Below are positions 1 through 11,220 of a DNA stretch of 64,000 bases, one piece after another. Made by a program: the position numbers and the translations under genes. The notes under the pieces were generated by a model. The model saw nothing but the letters and a program-made list of their open reading frames with translations. It was not told where the DNA came from and did no database searches. The stretch is from Poecilobothrus nobilitatus. Taxonomy: Eukaryota > Arthropoda > Insecta > Diptera > Dolichopodidae. The DNA is taken from contig OX352774.1 of the NCBI GenBank assembly GCA_947095535.1, positions 6,882,001 through 6,946,000 on the forward strand. Reading direction: 5' to 3'. Position 1 is the first letter of the stretch; the number at the start of each line of letters is the position of its first letter.

Positions 1-250
1 TATAAATATGATATATGAAATAAATATGTAACTTTGCCATTCGGTATTTTAATATACCGTTATGTGAACTCAATTTTTCAAAAATTTGGACCTCTTATAT
101 CTTTCAAACGGTTTAATTTAGAAACTTGAAATTTTGAGAGAAGCTGTAGATCTTTGGAAATAAGTATGAGTCATTTCAGGAAATAATTTTGTGTCGCCCT
201 CCGTTTAGGAACTTACCAAAACAAATCAAACAAAGACCAATTTGTTATCA
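1..250 (-). mobile_element. Family A fragment, divergent subtype, cut by window edge
   Basis: Reverse-strand piece of the commonest repeat here. The landmarks are ACCGTTATGTGAA, then a GAAACTTGAAATTTTGAGA block, then AAGTATGAGTCATTTCAG. It is closest to the copy near 30.85 kb, which has the same AAGTATGAGTCATTTCAG where most other copies have a TTAGTATAAGTTTCCTCAG form. This suggests an A2 subfamily. It probably continues beyond the left edge. No coding potential. Confidence 0.6.
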
Positions 251-974
251 AAATTTATTTTTCAATCTACTCTTCACTTCTAGACTTCTTGTGGAATATT
301 TTTTAATTTTGCAAATGTGCTTTTTTGAAAACCCTTTGTTTTTCGCATTACTTGTTTAAGTTCGTCTTTTTAGGTTTTCAAAGAAATATATATCTACATA
401 TATCTGTATTATATCTACATATATCTGTAGATATAATATTCGATTTTTGCATTTTGTTGATATACATAGCAAGAATTAAGTGCTGTTTTGGGGCTAGGTA
501 AAAAAAATTTAGTTTGATAATAAAATTTATGTTATTTAGCGAACTGATATAAATGTGTGACTATCTTACATACGCTTTATGAACTTAAATACTATTATGA
601 TTGCATCCTGCTAACCCAATATAATTTTAATAATTTATTAATTATAATAGTTAATTTTTTTTTAATATTTTCATAAATAGTATATAAAGCTATTCTTTAT
701 AAATATATTATATTAATTTTTAAATATCAAAAATGTAAATCTTAATAAATATAAAATACGATAATAAAATTATCATTTTTTAAGATTTCCATTTAATGTA
801 AAAATATTATTTTAATCAAAAAAGTATTAAAAATATTAAAATAAATAAATTTAAACAGGTATTCGAATTCACAAAATTTCAAATTGTAAATTTTTTAAAA
901 TTTTAAAAATAAAATACTTCATAATACTTCAGATATTCATTTTCTGCTAAAAAGCAAAAAACAAAAATAATAAA
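251..974. other. AT-rich DNA with a short TATATCTACATATATCTG tandem
   Basis: No gene is visible. At about 393-432 a motif of roughly 20 bases (TATATCTACATATATCTGTA) occurs twice in direct order and partly folds on itself because of its TATA content. The rest is poly-A/T-rich sequence in which I see no family. Confidence 0.5.
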
Positions 975-1584
975 AACATTTTGAAAGAATGTGCTTGTTA
1001 GTTTCACGCTGTCCGGTTTTATCTCAAGCTATGCGTAATAGTTTTGCAATCTAAAACCGGTAGAAGACCGAACATTTTGTTATCTCTGTAAAACAATATC
1101 AAAATTATGTAAAATTTTGTAATTTACTATTTAAATTTACCGTTATGTTAAAACCAAATTTTGCATGATATTTCTTTTTCCATAACTCCGGCACGTCTTT
1201 AGAATAACTTGAGATTTTAAGACAAGAAAGAACTTTTAGAATTAGTATAAGTTTCCTTAGACAATTGTTTTGTACCAACCCCTGTTTAAGAGCTATTAGG
1301 GCACTTGTAACTTTAGAACCTGTACAAATTTTTCTTTGACAAGACATAAAAATTGTAATAAGTTAATACAGTAATATATTTTTACGTGTGTTAACCGTTT
1401 TTCTTAGTTATGTAGGGTTCCGGACTTACAGCCCCTCAAAATTCCAGAAAACTCCTATTCTCAAATTTTTTCTTATTACATGAAATTTTCAAATTTTTGT
1501 GCAAGTCACAATTCTAAACCGTTAGTATTGTCTTTTGGAAATGTGCGGTTTTAAAAACCGTTAGTTTACATTCAACCTTGTTTT
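975..1584 (-). mobile_element. Family A copy, internally deleted
   Basis: Reverse-strand copy. The left edge matches the family 3' end (GAATGTGCTTGTTAGTTTCAC followed by a single CTGTCCGG). The right edge matches its 5' end (TTTTGGAAATGTGCG...GTTTACATTCAACCTTG). The ACGG microsatellite and the adjoining 3' section are missing, because sequence jumps from CTGTCCGG straight into the internal tandem-unit region. A 70-80 codon reverse frame inside it is repeat sequence and is not called as a gene. Confidence 0.75.
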
Positions 1585-4500
1585 TTTTTTGTGTATTTAA
1601 AAAGAAAAGTTTTGTTAAGAAAAAAAAATTATAAAATACTGAAATAAAGAACACCAACAGGGAATTAAACAATAATTTCTTAGAATTATATGTAAACTTA
1701 AAATTTTAGAAATAAATCTATATAAATATCATAATGTATGTACTATACATAGACATCTATCTACAGGACATTCATATGAAATATACCTGAATTAATATTA
1801 AAGTGCAACCTACATGATACATATGGCTGCCGGAAATCGTCCTCCAAAAAATAATCCCCCAAAAAAAATTAAACAACACCCAAAAAATTGGGGATTACTT
1901 CATCATAAAATAACACACCAAATCAAAATTTAAATATTTGAATAAAGTTAAAACACCCGCCAAATTAAAATGAAATAATCCCCCTAATTTTGTAAGATGT
2001 TATGTACTAAGAAAACTTAAATAACATATTAATTAAGAGATCACTACATTTGCACAAAAAGAAAATCCCGAAAAATAGGAGGGATTTTAGAATTGACCGT
2101 TATTTCCTTGGGAGGGTATAAAGGCATTACCTTTTCCTATAATATTTACATATTATGTTTATTAAAGATTCTGACTTAGAGAGATTTTAGAGTTAGATTT
2201 AAAATCAAGGTATTTTCTTTTTTCAGAATATTTATATAATATATGTAGGTATATGCGAGATTCTCAATTACTGGGGGATGGGGGATTATTTCATATAGCT
2301 TATATAAATTAATGTTTTTAAAAAAATATATATAAGTACACATTTTACTTCTGTGGATTTAAATAATATTTATAATAAACTTCTTAATAAAAATCTTGTG
2401 TTTAGAAGAGAAAGAAAATCTTGTGCTACTTCTACCTGTTCATCAGCAGTGTAAATTCTTATTTGCAGGTTGGGCCGTACAGTATAACTTAAATTTTACT
2501 AAATATATTTTTATATTTGAAATTGTGCACCGATAAAATTTTTTAAACATTACAAATTAAACTGAATTCTGGAGATTGGTATTCTAAACTTGAATTATTA
2601 AAAGTTAATGTGAAACCATAGGTAAAACCTAAATACTGTAAAATTTAAAGTCTTGAACAATATGTGCTAGAAACTTTTATTGTTAATACGTTCCATTTAT
2701 ATTAAAACTATAGTTGTAATTAAATGGGATAGCATAAGCATGAGATACTGAAAAAAAGGCGAGTTGAAACGTAAATCCATGATGAATCTATTGAGATGAA
2801 TCTGATTAGATTAGGACACATTGTAAATCAAAACATACCCAACTTTTGAGAATAGATTGGATAGTAATAAGTTACATATTTCAACAGTTTTGTCAACAAA
2901 ATAGTTTCTATAACCAGTTACAGAGTACTACTCATAGGTAGTTTCATGTAGTAGAAAAGAATAATTGTCTCTAGTGTTACGTTGGAATTATTCGAAAGGT
3001 GGATCTTTTTTATTAGAAGGTCATCAATGAAACGAAAATTATTCTAAGAGTATAAAAATTTGTCTTTACGTTTGTGTACCTAATTCTAAAGAAGACTAAA
3101 TAGGTTTGGAAAACTTGTATTATTCTTATATGTTCTGTATTCAATTCCTAGTCAATTTAGCTGTGCGCATCGATTCATTATTGCAACGCCCTCGATAAAA
3201 TTTGATTGGTTTGGAGCAACGAGGTCGATTATGGACGGTGATAACTATCGCCATACAGCTTCGAAATTTGTCAAAATACATTCTGGTACATAATTAAGTC
3301 AAATAGCTATCTGAAATTTTGTGAAAGATCATTCAATTTTATCGAGACAGCCGTTATGTTCATGCGGGAATCCTAGATAGTTGTTACAATCGACTGTAGT
3401 TGTTACTGTACTCGTTATTTTATGAAACTTTCAATATAATATAGTAAATAATAGCTGAGTAAACAAACATAAAATGAATTAATATCAAAAATCCATGATA
3501 AAACAAAAATGTAGCTCAAAAGTCAAAAATTATAAGTGAATTAGATAATGTGAAAAAAATTATCGATTTCAGTTCATTTTTAATATTTTCGGTGTCAGTT
3601 CATATGAACTAAAGGACAAATATTCGATATTCCAATATAACTAATATTTTTCGATTTAATTTCATTTTTGAATCTGTCGAAGATTCTACTTCAGTTCTTT
3701 ATGTTTTTTAATTTTCGTTCATTGTGAACTAAAATAGATCTGTTTTCGACTTTAGTAATTAATATATAGATGTTTTCGACGTTAGTTCATTCTACGTTAG
3801 TTCACTCAACTATAAATAATTGATAATTTTTGTATATTTTAAGTGTTAATTTTTAAGAAATAAAATCGAGTTAACCCTGAAGAAACAGACACTGAAAAAC
3901 ATTCCAAAAACTGAAAGTTGTTGAACTGTCAATTTTAAAAATCATTCATCTGAAAATTAAATTTTTTTTTTTTTTGATTTATATGACATAAACTTTATGT
4001 CATAAAAATATGACAAGCTATTCAAAATATTGTTTCAAAACAAAAATATACTCCATCATCCATACGATATTCCTGTGACCTTTAAACTAATACAAAAGTT
4101 TATTATTATCAAGAATTTGCAACTTTTTATTAGAGTAAATATTAGATTAATACATAAAATAAAGTTTCAAAAGACTTATTATTAATTTAATTATAATAAT
4201 GAACTTCCTCATTAAAATGTAAATATATAAAATATTATAATTAAAATATTTTTTTTTTTATTTTTGGTCTACATTATTTTTTATTATAATATTTTGTTTT
4301 TTTTTTTTCTTCAATTTTTTTATAATTATAAATAATAGCTTCAATACTGAAAATGTGCATACATTTTATTATACATAATTAAAGGACACTTTCATTTTTC
4401 AGCCTGTAGGCTTTTAACCATTTTTTTTTTTTTTTCAAACATCTTTTCAGACACTGTCTTAATTCCTATTCTTATATTCCTCATAATTTAGAACTCATTA

Positions 4501-4904
4501 AAATTAAAATAGAAAAGTAAAAATACCTTTTACAAGAGTTTTTAAACTATTCCTAGCAGAATTGAAAACGTAAAATAATTACAATGTTTTTTTTTGCCTT
4601 TTAGATTTTTAAGGAAACACTCATATTATGTTTTAAATATGACATAGAAGAAACATAGAAATTGTATTTCAATATTTACGTATAAAATAATCACAAAATC
4701 TTTAATTTAAAGTTGGTACCCATTTTTGTTTATTGTAACACTAAGTCCTTGAGTATTTCTTTCTAACTTAATATTGTTGATATTATACAAAATTTCTAAT
4801 TTAAATTCTTCAAAATATAGTACGAATTTCTAATTGAATGAATTCTACAACTTGTTTTTTTATTCTATAGATATTTTCGATGTTTTAGATGTATTTTGAG
4901 TAAT
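1585..4904. other. Gene-free AT-rich DNA with two degenerate motif clusters
   Basis: No ORF of note. Between 1850 and 2295 a GGGGATTAYTTCAT-type motif appears three times in mixed orientation. Around 3150-3420 is a less AT-rich unique-looking stretch (for example GAGCAACGAGGTCGATTATG) that I could not assign. From 3558 to 3810 a TTTTCGAYTTYAGTTCAT-like motif recurs irregularly. Long T runs occur near 3963, 4251 and 4297. Confidence 0.5.
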
Positions 4905-5051
4905 TCGATGGCTTAGTGGACAAGAACGTATATATTTGGGATTCGAATGCTACACACGTCCTAAGAATAATTCCACCCTTACGACATTCACCTTGAAAGG
5001 AAAGGCTGGGTAATTTCCTTGTCACATTGATGTGGCAGGGAAATAAACTAA
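4905..5051 (+). mobile_element. SINE-1 copy, 5' part decayed
   Basis: The tRNA-like head is recognisable: GATGGCTTAGTGGAC (box A-like), then GGGATTCGAATGCT (box B-like). The family body follows: CTTACGACATTCACC, AAAGGCTGGGTAATTTCC and TGTGGCAGGGAAATAAAC. Its 3' end joins directly to the 5' end of the family A copy that follows, so one inserted at the edge of the other. The stretch between the two boxes is shortened compared with the copy at 8.4 kb. Confidence 0.8.
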
Positions 5052-6336
5052 ACAAGGTAGAATGTAAACCAAAGCGCACATTTCCAAAACTCAATACAAA
5101 CTGTTTAGAAGTGTGACTTACACAAAAATTTGAAAATTTCATGTAATAAGAAAAAATGTGAAAATAGGACATTTTTGAAATTTTGAGGGGCCGTAATTCC
5201 GGAATCCTATATAACTAAGAAAAGCCGTTAACACACGTAAAAATATATTATTGAACCTTTAATTTTCATGTCTTGCCGAAGAAAAATTTGTACAGGTGTC
5301 TAAAAACACCAAATTTTCAATTTTTGAGACGTAATAACTCTTAAAGAGGGAGTGCTACCAAAAAATTTTCTGAGAAAACTTATACTAATTCTAAAAGTTC
5401 TTTCTTGTCTCAAAATTTCAGGTTCCTATCTAAAGCCGTACCGGAGTTATGAAAAACACAATTTCATGCAAAATGTGGTTTTCACATAACGGTAAATTTA
5501 AATAGTAAATTACAAAATATTGCATAATTTTGATATTGCTTTATGTAGATAATAAAATTTTCGATCTTCTGGCGGTTTTAGATTGCAAAACCATTACGCA
5601 AAGCCTGAGATATATACATCTGAAAATGGGGCTTTTTCGCAATTTTGAAGAGCTGCAACTTTGGAACCCTTTACAACTTAAATAAACCTTTAACACACGT
5701 AAAAATATATTACTATAGCTTTAATTTTTATATCTTGTAGAAGTAAAATGTGTACAGGTTCCTAAGTTACAGGTGTTTAAAAATAACAAATTTTCAATTT
5801 TTAAGCCCTAATAGCTCATAAACAGAGGGTGGTCCAAAAAAATTTTCTGAGCAAACTTATACTAATTCTAAAAGTTCTTTCTTGCCTCAAAATTTCAATC
5901 TAGAAGCATGCCGGAGTTATGAAAGTAGAAAAATCATGCAAAATTTGGTTTTCACATAACGGTAAATGTAAATACTAAATTTAAAAAAATTGTATAATTT
6001 TCATATTAATTTAGAAAGATAAAAGAAATACCTGTCGAATCACGTTTTCAGATTCAAAAAATCTTAAGTAGAACATAAGATATATGCATTTAAAAATAGG
6101 GCTTTTTCAAAGTTTGAGGGGCTGTAGCTCCGGAATGGGGGGGGGGGCTACATGAAAATGTTGTTCCACAAAATTATTTTTTTTATGAGACCTACCCATG
6201 GTTAAAATGTTTTTTCTCTATCTTTAACGGTGTAGAAGTTTTGTAAACAGACGGACGGACGGACGGACGGACAGAGTGAAACTAATAAGCACATTTTTTC
6301 AAAATTTTTTTGGAAATGTGCTAAAAACAAATGCAT
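5052..6336 (+). mobile_element. Family A, near full-length copy
   Basis: One of the two best copies. It begins ACAAGGTAGAATGTAAACC and has inverted ends: AGCGCACATTTCCAAAA at 5073-5089 and TTTTTGGAAATGTGCT near 6306-6322. Two related internal units begin with ACACACGTAAAAATATATT at 5231 and 5693, about 462 bp apart. Five ACGG units lie at 6251-6270, just before AGAGTGAAACTAATAAGCAC. Non-autonomous, because no transposase frame is present. Inverted ends suggest a DNA transposon or MITE-like origin, but the mechanism is an inference. Confidence 0.8.
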
Positions 6337-7102
6337 GTTTGACATACTCTATAAAATAATATTTTATGTTTCTTACAATATCAAAAACAAAAGTGTTTAT
6401 GCCGTGTGCTTCACATAAGAGTGGAAATATTTCAGGTAGGCATTCCTGAGACTAATACAATAAAAAAAAATCGTTTGGGTGACGAAAAGAGAGTTTTATT
6501 AATTGTTTTCAAAATATTGGGGTTTTTATTTTTTTTCTTTTATTTTACATTATTAATTAGGTACCACATTATTTTTGAGTCATGCGCTCTACTGTACGTC
6601 ACTAACTTCGTTTTGTTTTAAAGTTTATTCTTCAAGACTAAGTATATAAACCTTATTTAATAAAACTAGTTTAAATTTGGCTTTCAACCAAAATTAAGTT
6701 AATTTTTATACACCCTGTATATTATATTCTTACATATTTTTACATATAATTTAATAATATTTTGATACATATGTCATAATTAATATATAAATAGCATTAT
6801 ATTGAAAAAATCTTAGAAATAAATTATTATACTTTGAAATTATATCTTTGATTAATATTCAATAAAGAACAGGAAGCTTTCATTATGAACACTGTTTTTT
6901 GAAGTTGTTTAATATTCTTAATTCTTATTGGTCTTAATTTCTTGTGACCTTTGTTCTTTGTGATTCTTTGACCTTGAATTTTGTGACCTTTTTTTATAAA
7001 GAATTCTAACTGAATGAAACTAAATCTTAATGAAAACCCTCTTTTATTAATTATAACTTTTCATAATTTTCATATTACAATTTAAATTTCTTAAGTAAAA
7101 GA
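6337..7102. other. AT-rich stretch with three AGGTCA-type half-sites
   Basis: A 71-codon forward frame at 6406-6621 resembles nothing I know and its second half is low-complexity phenylalanine, so I treat it as chance. At 6945, 6969 and 6984 the sequence TGACCT occurs three times in one orientation. The middle one extends to TGACCTTGA. Confidence 0.4.
6945..6989 (-). promoter_or_regulatory. Possible nuclear-receptor half-site cluster
   Basis: Three AGGTCA half-sites on the reverse strand lie within 45 bp. One fits the extended monomer site TCAAGGTCA, known for FTZ-F1/ERR-type receptors. It could equally be a decayed short tandem repeat of TTTGTGACCTTTG. No gene or promoter is visible nearby, so function is speculative. 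Confidence 0.2.
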
Positions 7103-7325
7103 AGACACCGGCCTTTCATTCGAAAGGTCTCAGGTTCAAACCGCAGGTTTAAAGAAACATTAATATATAATATGTATTATTGTTGATTAATCTATATATG
7201 GTCCAGTATAGATATTATATAGTCAGTATAATTAGTATAATATATTTAAATAAGAAATAGATCATTAACATGATAAAATAAAAAAAAAATTAAATAATTC
7301 TTGTATAAGATAATAGATGTCGCAC
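7103..7325 (+). mobile_element. tRNA-headed SINE fragment (SINE-2-like)
   Basis: GGCCTTTCATTCGAAAGG followed by CAGGTTCAAACCGC resembles the anticodon-arm to box B part of the SINE-2 head at 54.0 kb (CTTTCAGTCGAAGGG, GGGTTCAAACCCC). The body ends TTAAATAATTCTTGTATAAG, a sequence shared with the copy at 21.0-21.2 kb. The box A portion is lost. It is not a functional tRNA, since no acceptor stem pairs. Confidence 0.6.
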
Positions 7326-8403
7326 GAATAAAATTTTTTTTTTCCGTTCAATCGTTACCTAATTTACTTAATATTCTTAATATTAAAATTTCAATTTTAT
7401 AATTAATTATAATTAATTTTTGTCCTATCATTTAATTAATTGTTGTCTTAATACTTTTGTTCATAATTGGAGAAACCTACAGTGAAAGTCTGAAACATGT
7501 TATTATTTACATAATATTCATATTGTACCAGAAATTTTAATAAGTTTATTTTCAACTCCTGTCATAATATTTTTATTTCTCTTATGCAATGTTGATAAAT
7601 TTTAATGAAAAAAAAAAAACAATGCAAGGAAGAAACTTATGAATATTCAAAAATTGTAATATTAAAATGCTACTCAATAATATATGATTAAAGTTACCAT
7701 TAATTTTTATATTAATTGAAACCATTTAATTTTCAGCCATTTTATAAAAAAAATGAGGAAGAGAAAAAAAAATTTATGATAAAGCCTTCATTATTATTAT
7801 TATTATTTCAGATGGTCCAGAAAATGCATAATTTGCAATAACAAAAGTATCCTATAGAAAATATTACAGAATTTTTGTACTCTGCAATTCATCACATAAT
7901 AATATATTTTAATTAATCAATTAATTGGTACTACATACACTACACATCCATTTTAAAAAGAAAAATCATGTATTATTTTTAATTTTGGAATAAAAATTTT
8001 AAAGTGATTTCTGAATTAAAATATTATGTACATTAAAATATTATAGAGTTATTCTTGTGTATTCTAAAGGATCAAAATTAATTTTTAATAAAATATCTCG
8101 AAGTCGTCCATATTTTAAAAATGATTAGCACTTACTTGCATAGTTAAAAGATTGAAAACATCATTTGAGATGAGCAAAGCAAGCTTTAAGTGCTTTAATG
8201 TTTCTTTCCCTTAATTTACTTCAACTGATCCTATTTGTTTCTGAATATTATGGCTTCCAGAAACCTTTCCATGAAATCTCATTTATTTATTACATTTCTT
8301 TGATTTCGGTAAATGATAAGTAATGAAACTCTATTTTGAGTGAAGACTTCATTCAGTTGTTTGTCACGCTTTGTTATCAGCATTTTTAAAAGTTAGGAGA
8401 CTT
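7326..8403. other. AT-rich DNA, nothing recognised
   Basis: Long A and T runs, a short TTA repeat near 7787-7806, and no frame or repeat family that I can name. Confidence 0.5.
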
Positions 8404-8574
8404 GGGGCCTCGGTGGCCTAGCGAGTAAGAGTGTATAAAATACACTGTAAACACCGAGGGAGTGTGGGTTCAAAGCCCACACTTACGACATTTACAGCCA
8501 TGCCTGAACAGGAAAGTCTGTGTAATTTCTTGTCCACATTTATGTGGCAGAGAAATGCATTAAAAAAAAAAAAA
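8404..8574 (+). mobile_element. SINE-1, best preserved copy
   Basis: tRNA-derived short interspersed element that would be transcribed by RNA polymerase III and mobilised by a LINE partner (known for SINEs generally; the partner is not identified here). It starts GGGGCCTCGGTGGCCTAGCG. Box A (TGGCCTAGCGAG) is at 8414-8425 and box B (GGTTCAAAGCC) at 8467-8477. The non-tRNA body carries CTTACGACATTTACAGCCA, TGCCTGAACAGGAAAG and TTTATGTGGCAGAGAAATG, ending in an A tail of about 12 bases. A 60-codon frame on the other strand is merely its complement. No convincing target-site duplication seen. Confidence 0.88.
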
Positions 8575-9774
8575 GTTTGTACAACTACGCTATTAGACAT
8601 TTGACATTTTTGCTTCTTTGGATAATTTTATGTTTGAAAGATGTGAGTCGTTTATTCGTATTGGCTGCTGTATTTCGCATATACTAGATCTGAAACATTT
8701 CTACTCAAAACTTTTTTTGAATTACGTTTCACTTCAGTATAAGGAGAACTGATTTAACTAAATTTTAAAATATTCTGGCTTTAGTCCTTGAGCCACTTGT
8801 AAAATCTACATATAGCATTAGCCTGAGTGCAATGAGCACCTAATATTATATTCTATTTAAGAAAGAGCGTTGTATATTTAATTTGGCAGGTTGTTAATGC
8901 TAATAAGAAATAAACACAATAAAAGCAGCAGACGACATTAAAGAATAGAACATTCCAAACATTCGCTTGTAAAACATTTACAGGATCACAATCTTGATTA
9001 TTTAAAAGGTTATCAGTGGCTATATCGGTTTTATATCGATTTAATGTCAAAATAATAATATCTATTATAAATTTAAAAAAAAAATTATAATACTCCGTTT
9101 TTTTTTTATTATAAATAATTATAAAAGTACAGCACTTTACTTTTCTGAATTTTAAACAGTCATTATGCAGAAAATGTCATTTATGCGCATTCATGATTAT
9201 GTTTTATTAATTAATTTTATTAATTTTTTTTTTCTGTTTAAATACTGGAGGTGTAAATACACGTTATCTTAAATTAAATTAAATACCTTAAATTGATCGA
9301 GTTGGTAAATATTATTTTTGGAAAAATTAACTTAATTGTTTTATATAATATTTTTTTTATTTTACAATAGAGAAAAGAATTGAAAGTATCAGAATCGCAA
9401 TATTCGTATCGGTTTTTATCTACACGTTAATCGGAGAATGTTTCAACTTAGTTAAGTGAAAAATCGGCAATTTATTTTAAAACCTAACTCTACAGGTTTA
9501 TAGAAAACTAGAAACTTTTTATTAGAAGTTGTTTCGTGCTTGTTCAGTTATATTGGACACGCCTCAGTAAAATACAATTTTATCTAAACCACTTTCAACA
9601 GATCTATTCAACTAAAAATTTAATAAAAAGGTCTGTCAGTTGAAAAAATTAAGCTAAAAAAGTGGATTTTAGAAATAGAGTTCCGATATTAAATAAAAAT
9701 TCTGGGGTAAGTTTGATAAAAGTACGATTCCTATATGAAAGTAAAATAGAAATTCAAATAGCGTGGAAAAAGTT
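8575..9774. other. AT-rich DNA, nothing recognised
   Basis: A 65-codon reverse frame (8853-9050) has no recognisable motif and no repeat relationship that I can see. The remainder is AT-rich with T runs near 9098 and 9220. Confidence 0.5.
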
Positions 9775-10034
9775 TTAAAAATGATTTTGAATTTTTGACA
9801 CTTAAATATGAGGAGATCCAAAAACATACTCTGAGGTAACTTATAATTCTGAAAGATAAAAAATTTAAGATTCTATATAGAAACGTTTGAAGATATTATG
9901 AAGGAAGCACTGCAAAATTTTGTTTCCACTTAAGGATAAATTTAAATACTAAATTGTAGATAATTGCATTATTTTGATCTTGATTTATAATGCTAAGAAA
10001 TTTTTCTGTAGATTGCCGTTTTTAAGGTACTAAC
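9775..10034 (+). mobile_element. Family A copy, left half (interrupted)
   Basis: Old forward-strand copy. Recognisable steps are GAGGTAACTTATAATTCTGA, then GAAGATATTATGAAGGAAGC, TTTCCACTTAAGGATAAATT and ATTATTTTGATCTTGATTTA, in the same order as in the 51 kb copy. It stops where the Harbinger-like insert begins and resumes about 1.2 kb later. Confidence 0.6.
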
Positions 10035-11220
10035 ATTGGTAGAGCTCTACGGAAACAAAACTTTCCTCTACCAAATGAGTTTACACGAGAGTGTAACTGT
10101 ACAGAAAATTCCCTCTACGAAAACTCTGGTAGAAAAATTTCTTGTAGAGATGTAGACTTTTCACTAGCGACTGTTTACACGGTCTACGTATTTGTTGTAT
10201 ACGGTAGATCTGTGGTAGAACAATAAATAGAATTGAGTTGAAAATAGATTAGTTTGTTGCAGATAGTTATTTCAAAAATGAGTTCGGAACATTTACAAAC
10301 TGTGACAGCTACCGTGTGATATTTAATTATTAAAAAAATTCATTAAAAAAAAATGAAAAATATTGGGTTCGAGAATGGGTTCAAAGAAGACATACTGTTG
10401 GACTCTATAAAAATTTGTTAAATGAGTTAAGGGTTGAGGATCCAAATTCGTATAAAAATGTTTTACGCATGTCCCATTCAAATTTTAATTTTTTGCTAGA
10501 AAAAGTTAAACAAAATATTCAAAAACAAAACACAAACATGCCAGAATCTATTTCAGCTGGAGAAAGATTGGCGATAACGTTAAGATTTTTAATTGGGATT
10601 TAATTCAAAAAGTTCGATGAGTTTATATGTTTGCTTATATGTTTTTCTAGACATATTCACTTCAATTTTTTTTTTAATTTTTAAAATTTATTTAAAAATT
10701 ATAATAGCATATTCATTAAAAAAACGTTTCTTTATTAATTAAATTTCATCACGTAACTTTCACTATTCAACTCAGAAACAAACTCAGATAAAATAATTTA
10801 ATTTTATAATTTTAAATTTTTAAAATTACAAAAAGTCCAAAAAAAAGCATTTGACGTATTTTGATTATTTTACTGATAAGGAAACTGGATTTATAAAGCA
10901 AAATATTTACCATTGATTACTTATAGAAGCATACATACATAGGCCATACATACTATAACCTAAAATGCAAAAATTCATGAATTGCATGAAAATCTATGAA
11001 AAAAGCTCTACAGAACTACAAACAGGTTTGTAGATTTGTATAGAGTCATCGTAGACACAAAAATGTCTCTACTTGAAAGATTTTACACGGTAGAGAAATC
11101 TCTAACAAAAAATCTCTGGTATAGAGTCGATGTAGACCTCTAACGAGTATTCACACATATGTAGATGGCTCTACCGAGATTTTTATCTTAACTCTACCAT
11201 TTTTGCTTTCTCGTGTACAT
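10035..11220 (+). mobile_element. Decayed PIF/Harbinger DNA transposon inserted in family A
   Basis: An insert of about 1.2 kb carrying a transposase remnant, flanked on both sides by many short CTCTAC/GTAGAG motifs. Matching inverted edges are ATTGGTAGAG at 10035 and CTCTACCATT ending at 11201. Inside them, TTTACACGAGAG on the left resembles the complement of TCTCGTGTAC at the extreme right. Exact termini and the 3 bp target duplication expected of this superfamily could not be fixed by eye. Most of the transposase and any Myb-like partner gene are gone, so the copy cannot be autonomous. Confidence 0.7.
10334..10603 (+). pseudogene. PIF/Harbinger transposase, N-terminal fragment
   Basis: Open frame of about 89 codons ending in TAA. 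It is open from just after an upstream in-frame stop and contains no good ATG. It reads WVREWVQRRHTVGLY, then NELRVEDPNSYKNVLRMS, a FNFLLEKV segment and ERLAITLRFL. This is the conserved pattern at the N terminus of Harbinger/HARBI1-type transposases: a WVR-W--RR start, an EL--ED---Y-N--RM block, and the helix ending ERLA-TLR-L, which lies before the catalytic DDE domain. Full family proteins run several hundred residues. Here the frame stops directly after LRFLIGI, where a G/S-rich turn and the nuclease domain would normally follow, so no catalytic residues remain. The family is clear, and the fragment is dead. Confidence 0.85.

Noticed and set aside
8404..8480. Possible real tRNA gene
   Set aside because: A and B boxes are present but no acceptor or anticodon stems pair convincingly, and the same sequence recurs as a SINE head.
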